Of a stretch of 10,586 bases of DNA, positions 1 through 5,230 are shown piece after piece; the stretch's first letter is position 1, and each line of letters opens with the position of its first letter. Source of the stretch: Rikenellaceae bacterium (GTDB lineage: Bacteria; Bacteroidota; Bacteroidia; Bacteroidales; UBA932); assembly GCA_900771005.1 (NCBI GenBank), contig CAAGMI010000098.1, positions 1 through 10,586 on the forward strand. Direction: 5' to 3'. The position numbers were made by a program, and so were the translations under genes. The notes under the pieces are model-generated. The model was not told the DNA's origin. It did no database searches and saw only the letters and a program-made list of their open reading frames with translations.

Positions 1-18
1 CATTACTGTCCACTAAAA
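1..18 (+). repeat. Left terminal inverted repeat of IS element A
   Basis: Begins CATTACTGTCCACT at the first base of the window and pairs with the complement of 1316-1333. The core CATTA-TGTCC is also shared with the ends of the second IS in this window, which points to related transposase specificities. Confidence 0.85.
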
Positions 19-48
19 GTTGTGGACGATTATTATAAAGTTTAACAA

Positions 49-1212
49 TTAAAACAAAGTTGGTTCACTGTAACCATCAAGTTCATTGACAATATTGTAG
101 TTAGGTTTTGCAAAGAGGTCCTCAAGGGGCGTAGTATCTGTTAATGAGATACTTGCAATCTGTAACATTTCATATTTTGACCGCTCGATCCCCATCTTTT
201 TCTGCACGATGGCCATCATAACGTATGCGATTATCGCAGAGTATATCTGGATTCTGACAGCGTTCTCGGTTTCACCCCAGAACTTTTTTATCTTGAGATG
301 TTGCTTGAGCCACTTGAAAAAGAGCTCAATCTGCCACCTCTGGTGATACAGTTCCGCGACCATCATCGGACTGATATCCAGGGCGTTAGTGAAGAAGATG
401 AACTTCCTCTTGTTTACATCGTCCCAGTAGATGACTCTTCTAATCTTGTCCGGATACTTCGCGGCAGTCAACTGACCGTCCATATATCCGACAGCATCGG
501 AGAGGATACCCGAACCGAGAGGAAAACGTCTAGTCCATTTGACTGGTCTGAAGTCATTGTTCTTCTTGCCACGGATGACGAAGTACGCTCCAACACTCTC
601 GATGTTGTGAAGACGTTTGAAGTCGTTGTACCCTCGGTCGAAGATGTAGAATGAGTTCTCCTCATATGGTATCACATCCATCGCTTTTGTGTCATGCACT
701 CTGGCTGGAGTGATGTGGAAGAATGTCGGTATCTGAGTCTCGATGTCATACAAAGTATGAACCTTGATTCCTCCTTTCTTCTTACGAAACAGAGCCCATT
801 GGAACACGTTTAGACACAGGTCAATCGTCGTAGAATCAAAGGCATAGACCTTTCCCTTCAGCTTGAAGATCTCGGTTGCTCGACGCTTTTGAGCTTCTGC
901 AACCATGTGATAGGCAAACTCCTCGAAGATGCGATAGTCGCGATTGTTATTAGCCTTAGATAGGTTGCTTTTTGTGACTGCCTTACCGAATCCGAGATGG
1001 TAAGCTTTGGAGGCATGAGCCTGAGTTGCCAGAACGACATCGCGAAGACTTTCACGATTGGAAAGCTGCCCGAACATGAGGACTGCAAGCTGGTTGTAGC
1101 AGGTGAACTGCTTGACATACTTGTCGCCTTCATATTTGCGAACAAGGTAGTTGAAATCGTTCCTGTCAAGGGTGTCTAAAAGCTGAGAGAACACGTATTT
1201 TTTATTATACAT
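49..1212 (-). CDS. IS4-family transposase (DUF4372 + DDE)
   Basis: Transposase of IS element A, 387 aa, catalysing cut-and-paste movement of its element. An N-terminal DUF4372-like helical region (about residues 4-75) is followed by an RNase H-like DDE domain. The likely catalytic residues are D126 (AFDSTTID), D192 (FDRGY) and E296. E296 lies in the family signature Y289-x2-R292-x3-E296-x6-K303 (YHQRWQIELFFKWLK). The length is normal for the family and no frameshift or internal stop is seen. The ATG at 1212 is supported by an AGGA stretch about 9 nt upstream and by a TAnnTTTG promoter element further up. It is clearly related to the transposase of the second IS in the window, at my visual estimate around 35-40% identity, so the two elements are distinct. 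Confidence 0.93.
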   Translation of the reverse strand: MYNKKYVFSQLLDTLDRNDFNYLVRKYEGDKYVKQFTCYNQLAVLMFGQLSNRESLRDVVLATQAHASKAYHLGFGKAVTKSNLSKANNNRDYRIFEEFAYHMVAEAQKRRATEIFKLKGKVYAFDSTTIDLCLNVFQWALFRKKKGGIKVHTLYDIETQIPTFFHITPARVHDTKAMDVIPYEENSFYIFDRGYNDFKRLHNIESVGAYFVIRGKKNNDFRPVKWTRRFPLGSGILSDAVGYMDGQLTAAKYPDKIRRVIYWDDVNKRKFIFFTNALDISPMMVAELYHQRWQIELFFKWLKQHLKIKKFWGETENAVRIQIYSAIIAYVMMAIVQKKMGIERSKYEMLQIASISLTDTTPLEDLFAKPNYNIVNELDGYSEPTLF

Positions 1213-1234
1213 ATGCCATCCTACGTTAGTCTGG

Positions 1235-1242
1235 CAAAGATA
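1235..1242 (-). promoter_or_regulatory. Bacteroidetes -7 promoter element for transposase A
   Basis: On the minus strand these bases read TATCTTTG, a perfect match to the Bacteroidetes TAnnTTTG element, 22 nt upstream of the transposase ATG. A T-rich run sits about 21 nt further upstream as a possible weak -33 partner, but it is not a clear TTTG. Confidence 0.5.
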
Positions 1243-1315
1243 ATTTCAAATCGGTTGACTCGTAAAACCTCTGTAATTACCTAACTTTCAATATTTTCAA
1301 AGAACTTTTATGATT

Positions 1316-1333
1316 TTTAAGTGGACACTAATG
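1316..1333 (-). repeat. Right terminal inverted repeat of IS element A
   Basis: Read on the minus strand it is CATTAGTGTCCACTTAAA, matching the left end at 16 of 18 bases (mismatches at repeat positions 6 and 15). It marks the right boundary of the element. The next bases (GACGGATAT...) belong to the host DNA downstream of the lipoprotein gene. Confidence 0.85.
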
Positions 1334-1344
1334 GACGGATATAT

Positions 1345-1734
1345 TTAATTTATCTTCTCAAATGATGCTGCCAATTCCCCGGCTTCATAGAATTCCAATG
1401 TACTGCCGTTGATTTTGTAGGATACACCTGTCCAATCCAGATTTTCCTCCTCATAAAACTCCTCGGCGTCCTTCTCTATGGCATAAAGGATACCACCTTC
1501 AGCGCGCCATAGCATCGGAACGACGAACCGCTCTCCGGCACATTCCATTGTCAATGTCAATTCTCCGTTATCCAGGAACGAGTATTCGACCGAGATGTCA
1601 CCGCCGAATTCATCCTCGTGGAATTCGACATGCCATTTGCCCAAGAGGCCCGAGGTGGAGGGGTTTTCCTGATTCTTGTTGCATCCGATGCACAAGAAAA
1701 CAAGCATCATCAGAGAAAATAATTTTATATTCAT
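1345..1734 (-). CDS. Small lipoprotein, lipocalin-like fold suspected
   Basis: Predicted secreted lipoprotein of 129 aa. The signal segment is short and hydrophobic (about residues 5-17) and leads to Cys18 in FLCIGCNKNQ. The -3 position is Cys rather than the usual Leu, so the lipobox is slightly off consensus. The mature part starts with a linker, then G-x-W (GLLGKWHVEF) and alternating short strands. This resembles small lipocalin-like Bacteroidales lipoproteins, but I do not recognise the exact family or its function. I chose the ATG at 1734. A longer frame opens at 1740, but that ATG is formed by the end of IS element B and cannot be the ancestral start. The gene is squeezed between two IS elements, 3 bp after one and 11 bp before the other, so its native upstream signals are displaced. 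Confidence 0.75.
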   Translation of the reverse strand: MNIKLFSLMMLVFLCIGCNKNQENPSTSGLLGKWHVEFHEDEFGGDISVEYSFLDNGELTLTMECAGERFVVPMLWRAEGGILYAIEKDAEEFYEEENLDWTGVSYKINGSTLEFYEAGELAASFEKIN

Positions 1735-1737
1735 AGT
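1729..1737. repeat. Left copy of 9-bp target-site duplication
   Basis: ATTCATAGT directly abuts the left end of IS element B and is repeated exactly at 3060-3068. A 9-bp duplication is within the range usual for IS4-family elements. The complement, ACTATGAAT, holds the ATG start codon of the small lipoprotein. Confidence 0.93.
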
Positions 1738-1756
1738 CATTAGTGTCCGGAGAAAT
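1738..1756 (+). repeat. Left terminal inverted repeat of IS element B
   Basis: Pairs with the complement of 3041-3059. The bases 1749-1763 inside and just beyond it also form a small hairpin (GGAGA, loop AATAA, TCTCC) that exists only at this end of the element. Confidence 0.88.
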
Positions 1757-1829
1757 AATCTCCAAGACGGTTTTATAAATTAAAATTCAATTAGTTACAA
1801 GGCAAAAATTATTTTTCGATTAGAACTCG

Positions 1830-1837
1830 TAAGTTTG
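1830..1837 (+). promoter_or_regulatory. Bacteroidetes -7 promoter element for transposase B
   Basis: TAAGTTTG matches TAnnTTTG exactly and lies 32 nt upstream of the transposase start at 1870. An AT-rich run with TTTTTCG about 12-16 nt upstream is the only -33 candidate and is weak. Confidence 0.5.
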
Positions 1838-1869
1838 CGTAACGGCATATAAGCCGCTTCTCGCAGACC

Positions 1870-3039
1870 ATGAATAAGGGTAAAACAATCTTCGCACAAC
1901 TTATGTCGCTCTTCACCGAATATGAATTCAGCAAGTGTGTGAATCGCTACAAAGGCGACAGGCACGCTATCAAGTTCAATTGCAGGGACCAGTTCCTTGT
2001 GATGAGCTTTGCTCAGTTCACAGACAGAAGCGGCCTGAGAGATATTGAGACAACGCTTGACCTTTGCTCGCAGGACTTGTATCGGTCCGGATTGAAGGTA
2101 ATGCCCAAATCTACCCTTGCAGAAGCTAACGAGAAGCGTGATTGGCGCATATATCAGGACTTTGGCCATGTCCTTATAAAGAAGGCAAAGGACCTTTATG
2201 CCGGTGAGAAGTTGAGAATAGACCTTGACGAAATGGTTTGCGCTTTCGACAGCAGCACCATTGAACTGTGTCTTTCTCTCTGCCCTTGGGCTACGCTTCA
2301 TCACGGAAAAGGCGGCTTCAAGATGCACACCCTGATGGACTTGAATGGCTCTATCCCAACGTTCATACGCCTTACAGAGGCCTCTGTTCATGATTCCAAG
2401 ATACTTGAGGAAGTTCCTGTAGAACCGAACGCTTACTATCTCATGGATAAAGGCTATGTCAAGTTTGATACGCTCTACACCCATTTCCATCAGGCGCATG
2501 CGTGGTTCGTTACTAGGGCCAAAGACAACATGAAGTATGAGGTTGTGGATAGCCGAGAAGTTGATCCTCAGGCCGGCCTTATCTCCGATGAGACAATCCG
2601 GCTTACCGGATATTACACTTCCAGAAAGTACCCCGATAATCTCAGACTTGTTGTCTATGAGGACTTTAGGGACGGCACTGTCTATCGCTTCCTGACCAAT
2701 AACTTCACTCTGGAGGCGATTACCATCGCTGAACTCTACCGCGAAAGGTGGCAGATTGAGATCTTCTTCAAGTGGATCAAGCAGCATCTCCACATCAAGT
2801 CTTTCTACGGTACGACTATGAATGCAGTCTTCACGCAGATATGGATAGCCATCTGTGACTACCTTCTGCTTATCATTGCCAAGAAGCAATGTGGACTGAA
2901 TCCAAGCCTTCATCTTATCTCTAATTCTATCGGACAAATCCTCTTCAAGAGGGGTGACATCCGCGACTTTTATAACAAACCTGAGGTCCCCATCGATGTT
3001 CCGGAGGATGGCTCCGTCAGGCAACTCACTTTATGGTAA
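1870..3039 (+). CDS. IS4-family transposase (DUF4372 + DDE)
   Basis: Transposase of IS element B, 389 aa. It has the same plan as the transposase of element A: a DUF4372-like N-terminal region, then a DDE domain. The likely catalytic residues are D127 (AFDSSTIE), D193 (MDKGY) and E297, within Y290-x2-R293-x3-E297-x6-K304 (YRERWQIEIFFKWIK). The frame is full length and undisturbed, so the enzyme may be active. The start at 1870 is the first ATG after the TAAGTTTG promoter element and gives an N-terminus that aligns with the other transposase (KYVFSQLL versus KTIFAQLM). The stop lies 1 bp before the right inverted repeat. A long open frame on the opposite strand across this gene is taken as a shadow. 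Confidence 0.94.
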   Translation: MNKGKTIFAQLMSLFTEYEFSKCVNRYKGDRHAIKFNCRDQFLVMSFAQFTDRSGLRDIETTLDLCSQDLYRSGLKVMPKSTLAEANEKRDWRIYQDFGHVLIKKAKDLYAGEKLRIDLDEMVCAFDSSTIELCLSLCPWATLHHGKGGFKMHTLMDLNGSIPTFIRLTEASVHDSKILEEVPVEPNAYYLMDKGYVKFDTLYTHFHQAHAWFVTRAKDNMKYEVVDSREVDPQAGLISDETIRLTGYYTSRKYPDNLRLVVYEDFRDGTVYRFLTNNFTLEAITIAELYRERWQIEIFFKWIKQHLHIKSFYGTTMNAVFTQIWIAICDYLLLIIAKKQCGLNPSLHLISNSIGQILFKRGDIRDFYNKPEVPIDVPEDGSVRQLTLW

Positions 3040-3040
3040 A

Positions 3041-3059
3041 ATTTCTCCGGACAGCTATG
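3041..3059 (-). repeat. Right terminal inverted repeat of IS element B
   Basis: On the minus strand it reads CATAGCTGTCCGGAGAAAT. It differs from the left end only at positions 4-6. It starts just after the transposase stop codon. Confidence 0.88.
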
Positions 3060-3068
3060 ATTCATAGT
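3060..3068. repeat. Right copy of 9-bp target-site duplication
   Basis: Exact copy of 1729-1737 abutting the right end of IS element B. It carries a duplicate of the lipoprotein start codon that now reads into the IS and reaches a stop after about 30 codons. Confidence 0.93.
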
Positions 3069-3087
3069 ATGAACTGATATTATGACG

Positions 3088-3095
3088 TAAAGATA
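3088..3095 (-). promoter_or_regulatory. Possible ancestral promoter of the small lipoprotein, now displaced
   Basis: On the minus strand these bases read TATCTTTA, one base off TAnnTTTG. Before IS element B inserted, this would have stood about 22 nt upstream of the lipoprotein ATG, a normal distance for this group. It now faces the right end of the IS. No clear -33 element is visible, so the call is tentative. Confidence 0.3.
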
Positions 3096-3099
3096 AAAC

Positions 3100-3267
3100 T
3101 TATTCTCGAGACGCAGTATAATGGTTCATTCTATGTGCGAACTCAGCCCGCATTGCACATAAACACCACTGATTCCCAGGACTACGGGAGCAAAGAAAGC
3201 ATCTGGTGCTCCGAAAATGAGAAATTTGAATCCATCCGAAGTACAGTGCCACTTCCACGGCATCGAC
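3100..3267 (-). pseudogene. Decayed YdeI/OmdA-family fragment
   Basis: The minus-strand frame ending at 3100 contains VDAVEVALYFGWI. This closely resembles the E-A-V-E-E-A-L-C-F-G-W-I block characteristic, from memory, of the YdeI/OmpD-associated (OmdA-like) family. It is followed further on by RSPGNQWC and an R-A-E-x3-R-M stretch, where that family has an RKPxSxWS segment and an R-x-R-A-E-R-M stretch. The intervening sequence is degraded, the family's N-terminal part is missing and the frame stops early, so this is a remnant and not a working gene. It lies downstream of alkD in the same orientation. The identification is by motif recall and could be wrong. Confidence 0.4.
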
Positions 3268-3319
3268 GGAGCCGATTACACCAGGGAATGTCATCATATG
3301 TAGCTTTGCGGACTGTCAT
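3182..3319 (-). pseudogene. Short broken frame with GNAT-like N-terminus
   Basis: An ATG at 3319 overlaps the alkD stop codon as ATGA, the usual arrangement for translational coupling. It opens a 45-codon frame that begins MTVRKATYDDIP. That is typical of the first strand and helix of GNAT acetyltransferases (M-x-I-R-x-A-x-x-x-D-I/L-P). After about residue 12 the frame turns into Arg/Cys-rich sequence without family resemblance, because it crosses into the YdeI-like fragment in another frame. The gene body is missing. A 5' stub of an acetyltransferase joined to another gene's interior by a deletion explains both fragments. A short resemblance like this could be chance. Confidence 0.35.
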
Positions 3320-4059
3320 AGCATTCTCAAATGTCCAACCATCGACGGAGCATCAAGATAACCTTTCCGCTCCTCCTCCGGGAGCTTTTCGATGGCATAC
3401 CGCAGCATAGTCCGCGGCATCCGCTGAACGTTGGCGTCCAGATAGCGCCGCAGTCTGCATTCATCCCTCTTGCCGGCATCTCTGAGAAGCCATCCGGCCG
3501 CCTTCTGCAACAGGTCGTGGATGGGTTGCTGCTTTTCAAGGAAAATTTCAGCGATGGCATAAGTATCGTCAAGCTCCCCATTGCGGATGAACTGCATCGT
3601 GGAAACCATCCCTATCCTCTGCTCCCAGATGGTCTTCCCATTCCGGGCAAGGTCAAACAGCAGGCTCCGGTCCTTGTCGAGGAGCCATCGTCCAAGGATT
3701 TCATAACAGCTCAAATCCACAAGATCCCAGTTGTTGATATATTCAGTGTGCCCTAGATAAAAATCGACACATTGCTTCTGCAACTCTGTATTCTTCTTTG
3801 CGTGAGTGAATATCTGCACCAGGCAGAGAAGCGCGGCCAGCCTGAGTTCGTGATACTCGCTGCCGATGCATTCTTCAAGCTCTTCAAAACCGGTCTCTTT
3901 CCAGCACTCTTTCACAACGGACCTGGTGACAGGCACCTTGATACCGAGAAATCTGTCGCCCTCCCCGTACTGTCCCGGCCCGGTCTTGAAAAAGCGGGAA
4001 AGACCGGCGACCTGTGACTGGTCCGCGCGGGACAACATTTCAGTATATAGTCGTTTCAT
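3316..4059 (-). CDS. AlkD-type DNA alkylation repair protein
   Basis: Predicted DNA glycosylase of 247 aa in the AlkD (ALK/HEAT-repeat) superfamily. It would remove bulky or cationic alkylated purines such as N3- and N7-alkyl bases in base excision repair. The all-helical sequence has HEAT-like repeats throughout. The active-site residues known from Bacillus cereus AlkD (W109, D113, R148) have counterparts here: W111 and D115 in NNWDLVD and R148 in WEQRIG. The core FxKTGPGxYGxGDxFLGIxVP at about residues 24-43 is also typical. A longer frame reaches ATG 4110, but that would overlap the upstream lipoprotein gene. The ATG at 4059, 4 nt after that gene's stop, gives the family's normal length. 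The two genes are probably co-transcribed. A strong Shine-Dalgarno is not seen, which is common in this phylum. Confidence 0.9.
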   Translation of the reverse strand: MKRLYTEMLSRADQSQVAGLSRFFKTGPGQYGEGDRFLGIKVPVTRSVVKECWKETGFEELEECIGSEYHELRLAALLCLVQIFTHAKKNTELQKQCVDFYLGHTEYINNWDLVDLSCYEILGRWLLDKDRSLLFDLARNGKTIWEQRIGMVSTMQFIRNGELDDTYAIAEIFLEKQQPIHDLLQKAAGWLLRDAGKRDECRLRRYLDANVQRMPRTMLRYAIEKLPEEERKGYLDAPSMVGHLRML

Positions 4060-4063
4060 AAAA

Positions 4064-4702
4064 TCAGTCGCAGACAGCCCGGACGGTGTAACCTTTGACA
4101 GGATAGGCATTCATACAACTTGTCGTGCCTGAGATTCGGACTACCAGCGCATAAGGATAAGCGCCCAAAGACTCCGTGGTCCAATAGTAACCGGATTCTC
4201 CAATCTCTTCCGGTTTGTCACCACCAACCCTCCCGGCAAACGGAAGGAAAATGAAATTTCTGCTGTTGCCTTTTTTGTTGACCTTATAGCCGTAAACCTT
4301 TGTTTTTGGATAATAGCAGCATCTCCACTCGCATTTGTCGAGAAGTTCCTGAACCTCCGCATTTGTCGGCATTCTCCATCCATCCCCCATTTTCGCCCTT
4401 GCCACGTCACATTCCACCGGCAGGATTTCCGTATGCTGGAATTGATAATTATCGAAAGTATATGTTTCCTTGGTTTCCGTTTCGCCCCAGGCATAATAAT
4501 CTCCAAACTCGTACGGTTTTCCCGCTCCAATATTGCAGCTTGCCCATTTTACCGAGAGTCCGAGATCCACGAATTCATAATTTCCGAGCAAGGTGCCCTG
4601 CTGGAAAAGACCGTCTTTCATATCATCCTTCTGACACGAAAGAAGACATAGTGAGGAAACCACCCCAATCGCATAACAAAGAAACTTCTTCATATCCATC
4701 AT
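4064..4702 (-). CDS. FISUMP/DUF1566-like lipoprotein
   Basis: Predicted lipoprotein of 212 aa. A signal segment (about residues 5-22) ends in the lipobox L20-L21-S22-C23, followed by QKDD. The mature part matches the Fibrobacter succinogenes major paralogous (FISUMP, DUF1566-like) domain that is widespread in gut Bacteroidales. The recognisable blocks are YEFVDLGLSVKWASCNIGA, GDYYAWGETETKETY, GDGWRMPTNAEVQELLDKC, FLPFAGRVGG, GYYWTTE and a final YTVRAVCD. The domain is of C-type-lectin-like style, presumably extracellular, and its ligand is unknown. M1, M2 and M4 are all possible starts; M4 (ATG at 4693) gives the cleanest MKK signal. It lies 4 nt upstream of alkD, with no obvious functional link. 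Confidence 0.85.
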   Translation of the reverse strand: MMDMKKFLCYAIGVVSSLCLLSCQKDDMKDGLFQQGTLLGNYEFVDLGLSVKWASCNIGAGKPYEFGDYYAWGETETKETYTFDNYQFQHTEILPVECDVARAKMGDGWRMPTNAEVQELLDKCEWRCCYYPKTKVYGYKVNKKGNSRNFIFLPFAGRVGGDKPEEIGESGYYWTTESLGAYPYALVVRISGTTSCMNAYPVKGYTVRAVCD

Positions 4703-4713
4703 TTTTTATTGTG

Positions 4714-4721
4714 CGAAATTA
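4714..4721 (-). promoter_or_regulatory. Possible -7 promoter element for the FISUMP lipoprotein gene
   Basis: The minus strand reads TAATTTCG, one mismatch from TAnnTTTG, followed by CAC and an A-rich leader (AATAAAAA) just before the ATG. The arrangement fits this phylum but the element is imperfect. Confidence 0.35.
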
Positions 4722-4901
4722 AACAGTTTGACTGCAATTCACAATAATCTTCCCGTCATCGATTATGTCTATCACATCTCCTCCGAGGTCAGTCCTTCTG
4801 TGCATATACGCCTTCCGATATATTTTCAGCGACTTCTTTGCTGCAGGAAGCAGCAAAAAGCAAGCAGGCACGTCAGCCGTGCCCAGCACCAATGTAGTCA
4901 A
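4719..4901 (-). other. Open frame of uncertain coding status between divergent genes
   Basis: A 60-codon minus-strand frame with only a TTG start. Its last ~35 codons (IYRKAYMHRRTDLGGDVI onward, ending VNCSQTV) have a protein-like composition, alternating acidic and hydrophobic residues and ordinary codons. The first half looks non-coding and contains the hairpin at 4837-4857. It could be the C-terminal remnant of a lost gene, or chance. I do not recognise a family. It stops 16 nt upstream of the lipoprotein gene and overlaps that gene's likely promoter. Confidence 0.2.
4837..4857. repeat. Perfect 8-bp inverted repeat (hairpin)
   Basis: TTTGCTGC, a 5-nt spacer AGGAA, then GCAGCAAA. The stem is perfect but is not followed by a U-tract on either strand, so it is not a convincing intrinsic terminator. 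It sits between two divergent promoters, about 50-70 bp upstream of the plus-strand one, and could be an operator-like site or chance. Confidence 0.4.
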
Positions 4902-4908
4902 TAATTGC

Positions 4909-4916
4909 TATCTTTG
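4909..4916 (+). promoter_or_regulatory. Bacteroidetes -7 promoter element for the small basic protein
   Basis: TATCTTTG is an exact TAnnTTTG match, followed after CGAC by an AT-rich leader (ATATTTTGAAAACA) and the ATG at 4935. The short leader is typical of the phylum. No clear TTTG is seen at the -33 distance. Confidence 0.55.
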
Positions 4917-4934
4917 CGACATATTTTGAAAACA

Positions 4935-5219
4935 ATGGCAAAGAAAAAATTCCGGATCACTGAATCGGATTTCCTCCTTGCCAACCGGAAGGCCTCGAGA
5001 GAGGAGGAGATAGCCCGTTTCGGAAAACAAATCATCTTCCGCACGAGCACACAGAAGTCCAAGAAGGTCTATGACCGCAAGCGTTTGAAAAGGACAGACA
5101 TCAAGAATACCGATGATCTGCCCTTTTTCTGTATTGTGATTCATCCGTCTGCCCCAACGATTTTGACGTACTACGAATTTCCCCGATTCAATCAATTGAG
5201 GAACTCGAATGAAGTATGA
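4935..5219 (+). CDS. Small basic conserved-type hypothetical protein
   Basis: A 94-aa protein starting MAKKKFRITESDFLLANRK. The N-terminal two thirds are strongly basic and look helical (SREEEIARFG, QKSKKVYDRKRLKR). I recall similar short proteins of about 70-80 aa in Bacteroides genomes, annotated as hypothetical and without known function. The basic charge would suit nucleic-acid or ribosome binding, but this is only inference. The frame is open upstream to a TTG at 4905, but that codon precedes the promoter element, so the ATG at 4935 is the start. The last ~25 residues (after LPFFCIVIHP) differ in style, with aromatic and polar residues, and may be an extension by loss of the original stop or a frameshift. 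It converges on the efflux operon with only 11 bp between the stops. Confidence 0.6.
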   Translation: MAKKKFRITESDFLLANRKASREEEIARFGKQIIFRTSTQKSKKVYDRKRLKRTDIKNTDDLPFFCIVIHPSAPTILTYYEFPRFNQLRNSNEV

Positions 5220-5230
5220 TATGTGTTAGG

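Larger units (their letters stand above)
1..1333 (-). mobile_element. IS4-family insertion sequence (element A)
   Basis: A complete insertion sequence carrying one transposase gene on the minus strand. The two ends are imperfect inverted repeats: positions 1-18 read CATTACTGTCCACTAAAA, and the complement of the right end (1333 back to 1316) reads CATTAGTGTCCACTTAAA, matching at 16 of 18 bases. The length of about 1.33 kb and the DUF4372/DDE transposase fit the IS4 family as found in Bacteroidales. The left end coincides with base 1 of the window, so the left flank and any target-site duplication cannot be seen. The right end lies 11 bp past the stop codon of the neighbouring lipoprotein gene. 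The element appears intact. Confidence 0.88.
1738..3059 (+). mobile_element. IS4-family insertion sequence (element B)
   Basis: Complete 1322-bp element with one transposase gene on plus. Its ends are inverted repeats. The left end reads CATTAGTGTCCGGAGAAAT, and the complement of the right end reads CATAGCTGTCCGGAGAAAT. They match at 16 of 19 positions, including 13 in a row (TGTCCGGAGAAAT). The exact 9-bp duplication ATTCATAGT flanks it at 1729-1737 and 3060-3068, so the boundaries are firm and the insertion is recent enough for the duplication to remain perfect. It landed 3 bp upstream of the ATG of the small lipoprotein gene, in the opposite orientation to that gene. Confidence 0.94.

Noticed and set aside
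298..654. A 118-codon plus-strand frame opposite transposase A
   Set aside because: Antisense to a conserved transposase, with no start signals or family resemblance.
1738..1740. ATG at 1740 as start of the small lipoprotein
   Set aside because: These three bases are the outermost bases of IS element B. The ancestral start is the ATG at 1734, inside the target-site duplication.
1795..3024. A 409-codon open frame on the minus strand antisense to transposase B
   Set aside because: It lies almost entirely within the transposase gene, shows no recognisable domain, and long antisense frames are a common by-product of codon bias. The intact plus-strand transposase with its catalytic residues explains the sequence.
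1..3059. Classical composite transposon
   Set aside because: The two IS elements are different sequences, and element B has its own perfect 9-bp duplication, showing it inserted by itself.
3331..3756. A 141-codon plus-strand frame opposite alkD
   Set aside because: Opposite a gene with the complete AlkD active-site pattern, and no family of its own.
4837..4857. Intrinsic terminator
   Set aside because: The stem is good but no T-run follows on either strand, and it lies between divergent promoters rather than after a gene.
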